A DNA stretch of 64,000 bases from Tamaricihabitans halophyticus (GCF_004340875.1 NZ_SLXQ01000006.1:62001-126000); one strand, 5' to 3'; positions 15,378-26,037 are shown, numbered from the stretch's first letter. The notes: generated from the letters alone by a model not told the origin. Made by a program: numbers and translations.

Positions 15378-16904
15378 CTAGCGATACTTGGCGCGCAACT
15401 CTCGCTTGAGCACCTTGCCCGCACCGGACATGGGCAGGGCGGCAACCACCTCGACGCTGCGCGGCGCCTTGTAGCCAGCCACATGCTGTTTGGCGAACTC
15501 GCGCAGCTCCTCGGCGGTCACCGTCGCGCCCTCGGCCGGCACGACAACCGCGTGTACCCGCTCGCCCCACTGCTCATCCGGCACCCCGATGACCGCGCAG
15601 GCGGCGATGGCCGGATGCTTGGCGAGCACGTTCTCCACTTCGGCGGAGTACACGTTCTCCCCGCCCGTGATGATCATGTCCTTGATCCGGTCGACCACGT
15701 AGATGTAGCCGCGCTCGTCCATATAGCCGCCGTCGCCGGTGTGCATCCAGCCACCGCGCAGTGCCTGCGCGGTCTCCGCCGGCTTTTCCCAGTAGCCGAG
15801 CATCACATGCTCGCCGCTGATCACGATCTCCCCCACGGTGCCTCGGGGCACCTCGTTGTCATCCGGGTCGACGACGCGCACCTCGGCGTGCGGCGCGGCT
15901 CTACCTGCTGCCCGCCGTAGGCTCGGATCCCGGTGATCATCGGGCGAGAGCAACGTGGCGATCGGCGAGACCTCGGTCATCCCGTACGCCTGGCCGAAAT
16001 CCGCGTTCGGGAACGTCCGCATCGCCCTGCCGAGCACCGCCTCGGAGATGACCGAAGCGCCGTAGCCGATGAATTCGACGCTGGACAAGTCGCGCTGGGC
16101 CGTCGCGGGATCGTCCACAAGCAACTGAATCATCGTGGGCACGAGCAACACATCGGTCACCTGGTGCCGCTCGACCGCGTCCAACAGCACCTTCGGGTCG
16201 AAGGCGGGAATCACGACATGCGTGCCACCGGCCAGCGAGCCGGACACCCAACACGCGAAGTCCGCGAGGTGAAACATCGGCGCGGTGTGCAGCAGGCGCG
16301 GCCGGCGACCGGTCATGAAGTAGCCGGTCGCCGAGGCACCCATCGCGGAGGTGAGCAGGTTGCGGTGGCTGAGCATCACGCCTTTCGGCTCACCGGTCGT
16401 ACCGCCGGTGTAGAACACGCCCGCGAGGTCATCGCTCGTGCGCCGCGCGTCCGCGACCGGCTCGGCGTGAGCGAGCAGTACCTCGTAGTTGAGCATCCCT
16501 TCCGGAGTCGGCCCGTCACCGCAGTGGATCACCGTCTCCAGTTCCGGGTACTGCGCCCGGATCGCCGGGACCGAGCCCGCGAACATATCGTCCACGAGCA
16601 GCACGGTGGTGCGCGAATCGCGCAGCGAGTACGCGATCTCCGCGGGGCTCCACCGGATGTTCACCGGGTTGAGCACCCCACCGGCCCAGGGCACCGCGTA
16701 GTAGTACTCGATGTAGCGATCCGAGTTGAGCGAGTACATGGCCACCCGGTCGCCAGTGGCCACGCCTAGCGTCCGCAACGCACTGGCGAACCTGGCAACG
16801 CGATCAGCGACTTCCCGGAACGTGCGGGTGCGATCCTGGTAGACAACCGCTGGGTCATCCGGAAACTGCTGCACCGAGCGGTGTAGCAGCTGGGTCAGGT
16901 GCAT
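15378..16904 (-). CDS. Long-chain acyl-CoA synthetase (FadD-like)
   Basis: A 508-residue ANL ligase with YTGGTTGEPKG as ATP loop (residues about 165-175), YGMTEVSPI, WMHTGDGG, the hinge DRIKDMIITGGENVYS and the C-terminal lysine in GAGKVLKREL. The NPVNIRWSPAEIAY block is typical of medium/long-chain FadD enzymes. It lies between an SDR upstream (12 bp gap) and the PHA-synthase-like gene downstream, all minus strand, so the three probably form one operon that activates and modifies a fatty acid. Confidence 0.94.
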   Translation of the reverse strand: MHLTQLLHRSVQQFPDDPAVVYQDRTRTFREVADRVARFASALRTLGVATGDRVAMYSLNSDRYIEYYYAVPWAGGVLNPVNIRWSPAEIAYSLRDSRTTVLLVDDMFAGSVPAIRAQYPELETVIHCGDGPTPEGMLNYEVLLAHAEPVADARRTSDDLAGVFYTGGTTGEPKGVMLSHRNLLTSAMGASATGYFMTGRRPRLLHTAPMFHLADFACWVSGSLAGGTHVVIPAFDPKVLLDAVERHQVTDVLLVPTMIQLLVDDPATAQRDLSSVEFIGYGASVISEAVLGRAMRTFPNADFGQAYGMTEVSPIATLLSPDDHRDPSLRRAAGRAAPHAEVRVVDPDDNEVPRGTVGEIVISGEHVMLGYWEKPAETAQALRGGWMHTGDGGYMDERGYIYVVDRIKDMIITGGENVYSAEVENVLAKHPAIAACAVIGVPDEQWGERVHAVVVPAEGATVTAEELREFAKQHVAGYKAPRSVEVVAALPMSGAGKVLKRELRAKYR

Positions 16905-16915
16905 CGGCGATCACC

Positions 16916-17782
16916 TCATTCTGTTGGCTCCCGTTCCCCGGAAACGCCAGCGGCCACGCGCGACTCGTAATCGGCCCGCGCGGTGGAATTCACCGCGGAC
17001 AGCAGCAGCTGATCCGCGCCCATCGTGCGCATGATCCATTCCGCGGCCTTACGTGGCAGCACGCTGGAGACCTTCTGCACCATGCCTGCCGACTGCGGTA
17101 CGAACACCTCGAAACGCGGGAATCGCAGGGCCGTGGCGATCGCTTTGGCCACGTCCTCCGGCAGTACCGAGGAAACCCCGCGGGCCTCATTGAGGCCGGC
17201 GGCCAGCTCGGTACGCACCACCGCGGGCAGGACCACGGAAACGTCCACGCCCGAATCCCTGAGCTCGAAGTACATCGCCTCGGATAGGCCGACCACGCCG
17301 TGTTTGGTGGCGCAGTAGGTGGCGCCACCGGGAAAACCCGCCTTACCCGCGGCGGATGCCACGTTGACGATATGTCCGGTGCCCCGTGGTCGCATCCGGC
17401 GGGCGGCTTCCCGCGTGCCGTGGATGACCGCGTGCAGGTTGATCTCCAGCTGCCGGGTGGTCATCGCGTCGTCCTCGCGCTCGAGCTCGGCAAGCGGCAT
17501 GATCCCGGCGTTATTGATCAAGATGTCGATCGGACCGAGCCGGCGTTCCACCTCGTCCAGGAACGCGGTGAACCCGGCGCGTTCGGTGACATCCAGGCGC
17601 AGCCCGATCGCTTCCGGCGAGACGTCCTTGGCCGCCGCCTGCGCATCGCCCTCGTCCAGATCGCCGATGGCGACCTTGGCGCCCAGCCGACCGAGCACCC
17701 CCGCGGTACACGCGCCGATACCCCGCGCCCCACCGGTAACCACGACAACCTTGCCTTGCAGTGAACGCGGTTGCTTCGCCAC
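16916..17782 (-). CDS. Short-chain dehydrogenase (SDR), fatty-acyl operon
   Basis: A 288-residue SDR with cofactor loop TGGARGIG near residue 15, NNAGIMPL, a catalytic Ser in NVASAAGK and YCATK. The longer C-terminal part (SVLPRKAAEWIMRTMGADQLL) resembles actinobacterial SDRs near fadD genes. I chose the GTG at 17782 because GGAGG lies 8 nt upstream; upstream ATGs at 17800 and 17839 lack such a site. First gene of the SDR-ligase-PhaC-like operon. Confidence 0.9.
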   Translation of the reverse strand: MAKQPRSLQGKVVVVTGGARGIGACTAGVLGRLGAKVAIGDLDEGDAQAAAKDVSPEAIGLRLDVTERAGFTAFLDEVERRLGPIDILINNAGIMPLAELEREDDAMTTRQLEINLHAVIHGTREAARRMRPRGTGHIVNVASAAGKAGFPGGATYCATKHGVVGLSEAMYFELRDSGVDVSVVLPAVVRTELAAGLNEARGVSSVLPEDVAKAIATALRFPRFEVFVPQSAGMVQKVSSVLPRKAAEWIMRTMGADQLLLSAVNSTARADYESRVAAGVSGEREPTE

Positions 17783-18066
17783 GTAATCGTCCTCCCTCAT
17801 CGGCAGCTCGCCGCCGTCACGGCAGCACTGCCGGCGCACGGGCCAGCGGATCAGGAAACAATCATGTTGGACTGTTTGTACCGTGAAGCGACCCTCGTCA
17901 CAAGTCTTGGCGCGACGCTATTGCGCTCGGCCGTCGAGTCCGCTTGCATAATGCATCTTGTGGAGCCAAGCGGTGGCCGAGTAGTTGATCTACGTATTAA
18001 GCTAATGTGCACTCTTGGTGATCAATTGGTCTTGCTCCGCGACGATGACTGAGATAAGGAGGATCC

Positions 18067-18876
18067 GTGTCCGAGGAACGACAGCCAGCGAGTAACGAGG
18101 CTGCGCCGGACCAACCAAGCATCGCGCGGATCTATGACTACCTGCTCGGCGGTGGCCGCAACTATCCGGTTGACCGGCAACTCGCTGACTACATCGTGCA
18201 GCTGGTTCCGGACGCTCCCGAAGCGGCAAGAGCCAACCGGGATCTGCTGCACCGGATGGTGCGCTTCCTGCTCGCCCGCGGGGTCCGCCAGTTTCTCGAT
18301 ATCGGCTCCGGGGTGCCGGCCGAGGGCAACGTGCACGAGATCGCGCAACGCGCCGCGCCTGGATCGCGGGTGGTCTACGCGGACGTCGACGAAATCGTCG
18401 TCTCGGAGAGCATTCGTATGCTCGAGGACAATGAACGCGCGGGCGTGGTCCACGGCGATCTGTGCGAGCCGGAGTCAATCCTGCACGCCACGGTGGCCAG
18501 GGATCTGCTGAACTTCGACGAGCCGATGGCCATCCTGTGCAACGCGGTGCTGCATTTCGTGCCGGATCAGCGCGCGCCGTATGACGCCATCCGCCAGTTC
18601 CTGAACGCCGTGCCGTCCGGCAGTTATCTGGCCATCTCGCATGCGAGTGGCGCGGCCGATCCGGCGCTGCTGAACTACGCGTCCACGGTGTTCACCCGAA
18701 GCGATGTGCCGATCGTGCTACGCGATCGCGCGGAGATCACCGAGTTCTTCCGGGGGACGGAGTTGTTGGAGCCAGGCGTGGTGTACTCGCCGCAGTGGCA
18801 TCCGGACACCGCGGGCGAGGTGGACGATCGCCCGGACCGCGCGTTCAGCTACGCGGGCGTCGGCCGCAAACCCTAA
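18067..18876 (+). CDS. DUF574-family S-adenosylmethionine methyltransferase
   Basis: A 269-residue protein from GTG 18067 with AAGGAGG 4 nt upstream. It shows the family signature PSIARIYDYLLGGGRNYPVDR at its N-terminus, the SAM site FLDIGSGVPAEGNVHE, and YADVDEIVV, then HFVPDQRAPYDAI. This family is expanded in Streptomyces and Pseudonocardiaceae, with mostly unknown substrates. It stands alone and converges on the fadE gene; a 26-bp palindrome follows its stop with no gap. Confidence 0.93.
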   Translation: MSEERQPASNEAAPDQPSIARIYDYLLGGGRNYPVDRQLADYIVQLVPDAPEAARANRDLLHRMVRFLLARGVRQFLDIGSGVPAEGNVHEIAQRAAPGSRVVYADVDEIVVSESIRMLEDNERAGVVHGDLCEPESILHATVARDLLNFDEPMAILCNAVLHFVPDQRAPYDAIRQFLNAVPSGSYLAISHASGAADPALLNYASTVFTRSDVPIVLRDRAEITEFFRGTELLEPGVVYSPQWHPDTAGEVDDRPDRAFSYAGVGRKP

Positions 18877-18902
18877 ACCGCAAGATTCCTAAAGAACGCG
18901 GT
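18877..18902. repeat. 26-bp 3'-end palindromic repeat
   Basis: Family copy (ACCGCAAGATTCC then TAAAGAACGCGGT) starting at the base after the methyltransferase TAA and lying between two convergent stops, 14 bp from the fadE stop. Confidence 0.88.
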
Positions 18903-18916
18903 TACGGAGTGTGCCG

Positions 18917-20074
18917 TCAGGCGCCGACGCCGAGCTCTCGGGAGATGAGCATGCGCTGCACCTCGCTGGTCCCCTCGCCCACCTCGAGAATCTTCGCGTC
19001 CCGGTAGAACCGCCCGACCGGGAACTCGTTCATGAACCCGTAGCCGCCGAAGATCTGGGTGGCCTCCCGCGAGTTGTCCATCGCGGCGTTCGAGGCAACC
19101 AGCTTGGCGATGGCCGCCTCTTTCTTGAACGGCTCACCGCGCAGCATCTTCGCGGCTGCTTGGTAGTAGGCCAGCCGCGCGGTATGCGTGCGCGCCTCCA
19201 TATCCGCGATCTTGAACTGGATGGCCTGGTAGCTGCCGATCTTGTTGCCAAAGGTTTCCCGCTCACCGACGTAGCGCAGGCATTCGTCGATACAGCCCTG
19301 GGCCAGACCGACGCTGACCGCCGCGATCGCCACCCTTCCCTCGTCCAAAATAGACAGGAACTGGGCGTATCCCCTGCCCCGCTCGCCGAGCAGGTTCTCC
19401 GCGGGGACCCGGCAGTCGGCGAACGCCAGCTCCCTGGTGTCCGAGGCGTTCCAGCCGACCTTGGAGTACTTCGGTGCCACGGTGAATCCCGGCGTGCCGG
19501 CTGGCACGATGATCGCGGAGATCTCCTTGTGGCCGTTGGGCTTCTCCCCGGTCACCGCGGTGACCGTGACCAGCTCGGTGATCTCCGTGCCGGAGTTGGT
19601 GATGAACGCCTTGCTGCCGTTGATCACCCACTCGCCGTCCACGATCTTCGCGGTGGTGCGGGTCGCGCCCGCGTCCGAACCGCCACCCGGCTCGGTCAGC
19701 CCGAAGGCACCAAGTCCCGCACCGGAACACAACCGGGGCAGCCAGCGCTGCCGCTGTTCCTCGTTGCCGAACCGGTACAGCGGCATAGCACCGAGCGAAA
19801 CCCCGGCCTCCAGGGTGATCGCGACCGAGGAGTCCACTCTGGCCAGTTCCTCGAGGGCAAGGCACAGGGCGAAGTAGTCCCCGCCCATCCCGCCAACCGA
19901 CTCGGGGAACGGGAGACCGAACAAGCCCATCTGGCCCATCTTGGCCACCAGCTGGTACGGAAACTCCGCGCGCTCGTAGAACTCCCCGATCACCGGCGCC
20001 ACTTCGGACCGCGCGAAATCCTCCACGGTCTTGCGCAGCGCTTCGTACTCCTCGTCCAACCGGAAATCAATCAT
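18917..20074 (-). CDS. Acyl-CoA dehydrogenase, FadE19/isovaleryl-CoA type
   Basis: A 385-residue acyl-CoA dehydrogenase (FGLTEPGGGSDAGATRT, FITNSGT, and the C-terminal IFGGYGFMNEFPVGRFYRDA block). The catalytic-loop region KILEVGEGTSEVQRM ends the protein as in short- and branched-chain enzymes. It is last in the order accD1-accA1-fadE, the same order as Rv2502c-Rv2501c-Rv2500c, so oxidation of isovaleryl-CoA or a related branched acyl-CoA in leucine breakdown is likely. The ATG at 20074 overlaps the accA1 stop by 8 bp and has GAGGG 5 nt upstream; an in-frame GTG at 20080 is possible. Confidence 0.92.
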   Translation of the reverse strand: MIDFRLDEEYEALRKTVEDFARSEVAPVIGEFYERAEFPYQLVAKMGQMGLFGLPFPESVGGMGGDYFALCLALEELARVDSSVAITLEAGVSLGAMPLYRFGNEEQRQRWLPRLCSGAGLGAFGLTEPGGGSDAGATRTTAKIVDGEWVINGSKAFITNSGTEITELVTVTAVTGEKPNGHKEISAIIVPAGTPGFTVAPKYSKVGWNASDTRELAFADCRVPAENLLGERGRGYAQFLSILDEGRVAIAAVSVGLAQGCIDECLRYVGERETFGNKIGSYQAIQFKIADMEARTHTARLAYYQAAAKMLRGEPFKKEAAIAKLVASNAAMDNSREATQIFGGYGFMNEFPVGRFYRDAKILEVGEGTSEVQRMLISRELGVGA

Positions 20075-22073
20075 CGCCACCCTCTTCCTGCGCGATCACC
20101 ACGAGCGTTTCGCCAAGCCCCACCGGCGAACCGGCTCGTACCGGCAACTCGGTGACCACTCCATCCACCGGTGCCGTAATCGTGTGCTCCATCTTCATCG
20201 CTTCCACGACGAGTAGCGCCGCGCCCGCCCGCACTGTCGCGCCAACCGACGTGTTCACCAGCAGCACGGTCCCTGGCATCGGGCTGGTCACCGGGCCGCC
20301 ACCGGCCTCGGCGGTTTCTCCCGCCACCGCGTCCAACCGCTTGGTCTCGTGCAGCGCCCAGGAACGCCCCTGCGCGGCGAGCCACAGCACATCGTCCTGC
20401 CGCGCGCTGGAGTACCAGGTGATCCGCCCGGCGAATCCCACGGTGAGGACGTTGTCGGCGCGCCGCACCCAGGCGGCCACCGGTTCGCCAGCGCCGACGG
20501 CGACCTCGGCGGCATCCGCGGTACCGCGTACCCGAACCTCGGTGGGTTCCGCCCCGGCAACGCCGATCAGCCAGCTGGACCAGGCTGGTTCGCCCAGCCG
20601 CCAGCCGCTCGGGATATCCCAGGGATCACGGTATCCGCCAACGGGTTCCCGCGCGTCGAGCAGTTCGAGCACGGCGGCCGCGAGCACCTCGTCGGGCACC
20701 GGCTCGACCCCGGTGAGCTCGCCGATTCGGCGCTCCACCAGTCCGGTGTCCATCTGTCCCGATTGGACATCGGGGTCCGCGAGTAGCGAACGCAGGAAGG
20801 GGATATTCGTCGTGACACCGAGCAATACGGTTTCGCCGAGCGCGGTCCGCAGCTCGCGCAGCGCATGCTCCCTTGTGGAGCCGTGTGCCACGTACTTGGC
20901 CAGCATCGGATCGTAATCACTACCCACCCGCTGGCCAACCGCGATACCCGAGTCGACGCGCACCCGGTGCGCTGGCTCCGCAAGCGCGAGGATTTCCCCG
21001 CCGGTGGGGAGAAAGCCCCGGTCCGGATCCTCGGCGTACACGCGCACCTCGACGGCGTGTCCACGTGCCGGGGTGTAGTCCACGGCCAGCTTCTCCCCCG
21101 CGGCGACCCGCACCTGCTGCTCGACAAGGTCGATACCGGTCACCAGTTCGGTCACCGGATGCTCCACCTGCAACCGGGTGTTCATCTCCATGAAGAAGAA
21201 CTCGTCCGGCGCCCCACTGGCACTTGCCGCGGCTCCGGAGACGATGAACTCGACGGTGCCGGCCCCCGAGTAACCGACGGCGGCGGCGGCATCCACGGCC
21301 GCCTGTCCCATCCGCTGCCGCAGTCGCTCGTCGAGCAGCGGCGATGGCGCTTCCTCGACGATCTTCTGGTGCCTGCGCTGCAAACTGCATTCCCGCTCAC
21401 CGAGATGCACCACGTTGCCGTGCGTATCGGCGAGCACCTGGATCTCGATATGCCGTGGGGTATCCACGAACCGCTCGATCAGCAAGGTGTCGTCGCCGAA
21501 GGCACCGCGGGCCTCCCGGCGCGCGGAGGCCGCCGCCTCGGCGAACTCGGCCGGATCGCGCACCAGGCGCATCCCCTTACCGCCCCCGCCAGCGGATGGT
21601 TTGAGCAGCACCGGATAACCGATCTCGGTGGCCGCGGCGAGCAGTTGGTCGTCGTCCAATCCCGGCTCGGCGCGGCCGGGTACCACCGGCACCCCGGCTG
21701 CCTGCACGGTCTGCTTGGCGCGGATCTTGTCGCCCATCGCCTCGATCGCCGGCACCGGCGGCCCGATGAACACCAGGCCGGCCCGCGCGCAGGCATCGGC
21801 AAGCGCCACGTTCTCCGCGAGGAACCCGTATCCAGGGTGGATCGCCTGCGCGCCGGTGGCCAGCGCGGCCTCGATCACGCGCTCGACATGCAGGTAGCTC
21901 TCACTCGCCGCGGCCGGACCGAGCCGGATCGCGAGGTCGGCCTCCGTCACGTGCCGCGCGCCGGCATCCGCGTCGCTGTATACCGCGACGGACTGAATTC
22001 CCATGCGGCGCAAGGTTTTCGTGATGCGCACCGCAATCTCGCCACGGTTGGCGATCAGTACCGTGTGGAACAT
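20067..22073 (-). CDS. accA1: Acyl-CoA carboxylase alpha subunit (biotin carboxylase-BCCP), methylcrotonyl-CoA type
   Basis: A 668-residue protein. The biotin carboxylase N-domain begins FHTVLIANRGEIAVRI, followed by the glycine-rich ATP loop GGGGKGMRLV, the catalytic EMNTRLQVEHPVTE, and a C-terminal biotinyl domain with EAMKMEH (biotinylated Lys627). It starts at ATG 22073, five nt after the accD1 stop, and overlaps fadE. The subunit carboxylates biotin using ATP and bicarbonate and passes CO2 to the beta subunit. The order matches mycobacterial accD1-accA1, a methylcrotonyl-CoA carboxylase. Confidence 0.95.
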   Translation of the reverse strand: MFHTVLIANRGEIAVRITKTLRRMGIQSVAVYSDADAGARHVTEADLAIRLGPAAASESYLHVERVIEAALATGAQAIHPGYGFLAENVALADACARAGLVFIGPPVPAIEAMGDKIRAKQTVQAAGVPVVPGRAEPGLDDDQLLAAATEIGYPVLLKPSAGGGGKGMRLVRDPAEFAEAAASARREARGAFGDDTLLIERFVDTPRHIEIQVLADTHGNVVHLGERECSLQRRHQKIVEEAPSPLLDERLRQRMGQAAVDAAAAVGYSGAGTVEFIVSGAAASASGAPDEFFFMEMNTRLQVEHPVTELVTGIDLVEQQVRVAAGEKLAVDYTPARGHAVEVRVYAEDPDRGFLPTGGEILALAEPAHRVRVDSGIAVGQRVGSDYDPMLAKYVAHGSTREHALRELRTALGETVLLGVTTNIPFLRSLLADPDVQSGQMDTGLVERRIGELTGVEPVPDEVLAAAVLELLDAREPVGGYRDPWDIPSGWRLGEPAWSSWLIGVAGAEPTEVRVRGTADAAEVAVGAGEPVAAWVRRADNVLTVGFAGRITWYSSARQDDVLWLAAQGRSWALHETKRLDAVAGETAEAGGGPVTSPMPGTVLLVNTSVGATVRAGAALLVVEAMKMEHTITAPVDGVVTELPVRAGSPVGLGETLVVIAQEEGGDD

Positions 22074-22078
22074 CGCGA

Positions 22079-23692
<1,614 letters not shown>

Positions 23693-23715
23693 CCAGCCTC
23701 CTCGCTAACACCGAC

Positions 23716-23758
23716 GTTAGGGATCGTTAACCCAACGCCTATGTTAGCGAGCGCTAAC
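23716..23758. promoter_or_regulatory. Paired palindromic operators upstream of accD1
   Basis: GTTAGGGATCGTTAAC (23716-23731) and GTTAGCGAGCGCTAAC (23743-23758, perfect 7-bp arms) are spaced 27 bp centre to centre, starting 24 bp upstream of accD1. A third related site (GTTAATGAGCGCTAAC) stands before the TetR gene at 24740, pointing to that protein as the common regulator. Confidence 0.78.
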
Positions 23759-23772
23759 CTAAACGGCAACGG

Positions 23773-23798
23773 ACGGCATTCTTGAGGGATCTTGCGGG
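23773..23798. repeat. Degenerate 26-bp 3'-end palindromic repeat
   Basis: ACGGCATTCTTGAGGGATC then TTGCGGG resembles the family but has broken outer base pairs. It sits just beyond the stop of the GDSL hydrolase gene (23805). Confidence 0.55.
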
Positions 23799-23804
23799 AG
23801 GGAG

Positions 23805-24593
23805 TTAGCCGGTGACCGCGGCGAGCGCTTCGTAGTAACCGTTCTGGCCTGCGACATTCGGGTGATAGGACTCGTCCGCCGGCAGCTTGACGCTGTGCAG
23901 CCACCAGTCGTCGGAGCAGATCCCGTGCCCGTCGAAGGCGGTCCGCACATCCACGAAGGTCACACCGGCTGCTTCGGCACGCTGCGCGGTGACCTCGACA
24001 AGGGTGTCCGCGGCTCCGTTGATCGCCTCGCGCTTCACCTCGCTCAGCCCGGCGTTGCAGGAGCCATCCAGCTCGTAGAAGCGCGGATAGCCGACCGCAT
24101 ACACCGTGGCGTTCGGTGCCCGTTCGGCGATCGCCGCGTACACACTGTCCAGTTTGGCCGGCAGCTCGGTGTTCACGAAGTCTTCGGCCTCGGCCAGCCG
24201 ATCCAGGCAGCCCTGGTCCGAACTGGTGTTGCAGGTGATCATCACATCGGTGAACCCCGCGTCGTTGCCGCCCATGGTGACCGTGACGGTCGTGGTGTCC
24301 GCCGTCAGCGCGTCGAGCTGACCCTCGAGCACCTGGTCCGTGCGGGCGCCAAGACAGGCCTGGAAGTCGAAGGACGCGGCCTCGTTCGCCGCCGCCCACA
24401 GCTCGGGATAGGCGTTCGCACTGCGCTTGCAGTCGCCACTGTCGCCGTAGTCGCCGGCGCCTACGCCGGAGGCATAGGAATCGCCGAGGGCTACGTAGTT
24501 CTCCGCGGCTGGCGCGGCAACGGCGGGGGCCGCGAGCACGCTCACCCCGAGCGCCGCGGCGGCGGCGCAGATCAACGTCCGAACCATTCGCAT
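23805..24593 (-). CDS. Secreted SGNH/GDSL-family lipase/esterase
   Basis: A 262-residue protein from ATG 24593 (GGAG 6 nt upstream). It begins with a Sec signal peptide (MRMVRTLICAAAAALGVSVL, then AAPAVAAPA, cleavage about residue 28), followed by block I YVALGDSYASG with nucleophile Ser, GGNDAGF (block III) and SYHPNVAGQ with catalytic His. Cysteines in CKRSAN, CLGARTDQ, CNTSSDQGC, GSCNAGL and GICSDDWW could form the disulfides usual in Streptomyces SGNH lipases. It probably hydrolyses extracellular lipids. It is divergent from the TetR gene across a TetR operator. Confidence 0.92.
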   Translation of the reverse strand: MRMVRTLICAAAAALGVSVLAAPAVAAPAAENYVALGDSYASGVGAGDYGDSGDCKRSANAYPELWAAANEAASFDFQACLGARTDQVLEGQLDALTADTTTVTVTMGGNDAGFTDVMITCNTSSDQGCLDRLAEAEDFVNTELPAKLDSVYAAIAERAPNATVYAVGYPRFYELDGSCNAGLSEVKREAINGAADTLVEVTAQRAEAAGVTFVDVRTAFDGHGICSDDWWLHSVKLPADESYHPNVAGQNGYYEALAAVTG

Positions 24594-24702
24594 GGCGGTC
24601 TCCGAATCCCCTCGGCTATCCGGTTGTCGAAAATTAGTCATACCGGAGAATCACCGGCCACACCACCACCATGCGAAGGATTCACCAAGTCGCCTTCGTA
24701 CG

Positions 24703-24718
24703 GTTAATGAGCGCTAAC
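24703..24718. promoter_or_regulatory. TetR operator GTTAATGAGCGCTAAC
   Basis: Related in sequence and spacing to the two sites before accD1 (right half CGCTAAC identical). It lies 22 nt before the TetR ATG and about 110 bp before the GDSL gene, so it may serve autoregulation and possibly the lipase. Confidence 0.72.
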
Positions 24719-24739
24719 CGTTGGGCTTAGGATGTCCCG

Positions 24740-25348
24740 ATGCCACCCGCAGCCCAGTCGCCCCAGCCCGGCGCGCTTCGCGATCAGGAGAAGCCGACCC
24801 GCAGGGAGCAGATCCTCACCGCCGCCGCCGAACTGTTTGCCCAACGCGGTTTCCACGGCGTGGGCATCGATGACATCGGCGCGGCCGTCGGCATCTCGGG
24901 TCCGGCGCTGTACCGGCATTTTCGCAGCAAGGACGCGATGCTCGGAGAAATGCTGACCGGGATCAGCGAGCGGCTGCTGGACGGCGGGCGCGGCAGGGCC
25001 AGCGCCGCGAACTCACCCGAGGAACTGCTCGGCGAACTCGTCCGCTTCCAGGTGGATTTCGCGCTGGACAATCCGGCGCTGATCACCGTGCAGGAACGTA
25101 GCCTGGACAACCTCGCCGACGCGGACCGCAAGCAGGTGCGCAGCATGCAGCGGCAGTACGTCGAGGTGTGGGTCGGCGCGATCCGCGACGCGGTATCGGG
25201 CGTGTCCGAGTCCACCGCGCGCTCGGCCGCACATGCGGTTTTCGGCTTGATCAACTCCACCCCGCACAACCGATTCGATGATCGTGATCAAATGGCCTCG
25301 TTGCTGAACCGGATCGCGCTCGGCGCGTTGCGGGCAACAGCCGAATGA
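24740..25348 (+). CDS. TetR-family regulator of the accD1-accA1-fadE locus
   Basis: A 202-residue TetR protein with N-terminal HTH (RREQILTAAAELFAQRGFHG, GIDDIGAAVGISGPALYRHF, residues about 22-62) and an all-helical ligand domain with a NPALITVQERSLDNLADADRK segment shared with actinobacterial TetRs placed beside acyl-CoA carboxylase genes. Matching operators lie before this gene and before accD1, so it is likely a repressor relieved by an acyl-CoA ester of leucine degradation. The family is certain; the ligand is inferred. Confidence 0.9.
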   Translation: MPPAAQSPQPGALRDQEKPTRREQILTAAAELFAQRGFHGVGIDDIGAAVGISGPALYRHFRSKDAMLGEMLTGISERLLDGGRGRASAANSPEELLGELVRFQVDFALDNPALITVQERSLDNLADADRKQVRSMQRQYVEVWVGAIRDAVSGVSESTARSAAHAVFGLINSTPHNRFDDRDQMASLLNRIALGALRATAE

Positions 25349-25437
25349 CGGGGTGCGGTTGCGCGCCGCACTCGTTACGTTCAACACGGCGCACGGGACT
25401 GGTGTTCGGCGCGCCGGATTGGGGAAAGATAGCTCAG

Positions 25438-25941
25438 GTGGCCGACAGCCAGGAACCAGACAACAGCGAGCTCATCGCGAAAGCCAGCCTCGCGCTGGCC
25501 GCGATGCGTGCTGGCGCGGACAACGACGCCCTCGACAGGTTGATCACGCCGCATTCGGCATCACCCGGCCTTGCCGAGGCGCGCGAGATCATGCTGCTGC
25601 TGTTTGGCGAATGCAGTGGCATGGTCAGCGCATTGGGTTCTGGCGGCACCACGCCGGTCAAAATGCAGGTGTACGACGACGATGGGCAGGAAGTGCCGAT
25701 CGATCAGGCCGACCCGCCGGTGCGCACCGCGGTGCGCACCCTGCTTGCCCAGGTGCACGGGGACGCGGAATCCGCGCGCGATCAGATCGAGATCGCGTTG
25801 ACCAGTGCCGAGGCCGAGGAGGTCGCGAGCCTGATGTTGCAGGCGCTGCGCTGGACGATGCGGCTCGGCCTGGAATGCCTCGAGCGGGATCTGCCGGTGT
25901 CCCCGTGGATCAGCGAATCCCTCACCGACGCGCCCGACTGA
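25438..25941 (+). CDS. Conserved hypothetical protein
   Basis: A 167-residue acidic protein from GTG 25438, 89 bp after the TetR gene. It is mostly helical by composition (ELIAKASLALAAMRAGADND, AEAEEVASLMLQALRWTMRLG), with no signal peptide, membrane segment or catalytic motif. It ends in a run consistent with a soluble domain. A longer in-frame start at 25345 lacks a ribosome site. I recognise no named family. It ends 11 bp before the composite 76-bp repeat and converges on the VOC gene. Confidence 0.7.
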   Translation: MADSQEPDNSELIAKASLALAAMRAGADNDALDRLITPHSASPGLAEAREIMLLLFGECSGMVSALGSGGTTPVKMQVYDDDGQEVPIDQADPPVRTAVRTLLAQVHGDAESARDQIEIALTSAEAEEVASLMLQALRWTMRLGLECLERDLPVSPWISESLTDAPD

Positions 25942-25952
25942 CCACGCCACCG

Positions 25953-26028
25953 ACCGCAAGATCCCTAAAGATTGCGGTCACGGGGCGCCTGCGACCACGA
26001 CAGACTCGCTAACCTTAAAGAACGCGGT
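25953..26028. repeat. 76-bp composite of the 3'-end repeat family, copy 1
   Basis: A complete 26-bp palindrome (25953-25978), a ~35-bp linker containing GGGGCGCCTGCGACCACGAC, and a terminal half unit TTAAAGAACGCGGT. An inverted copy at 59656-59731 matches at 72 of 76 positions. It fills the gap between two convergent stops. Confidence 0.88.
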
Positions 26029-26037
26029 GACGGAGCG

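Noticed and set aside
17771-18052. 93-codon plus-strand ORF before the DUF574 methyltransferase
   Set aside because: It overlaps the SDR start antisense, lacks a ribosome site and has no family resemblance; the stretch is more likely promoter DNA.
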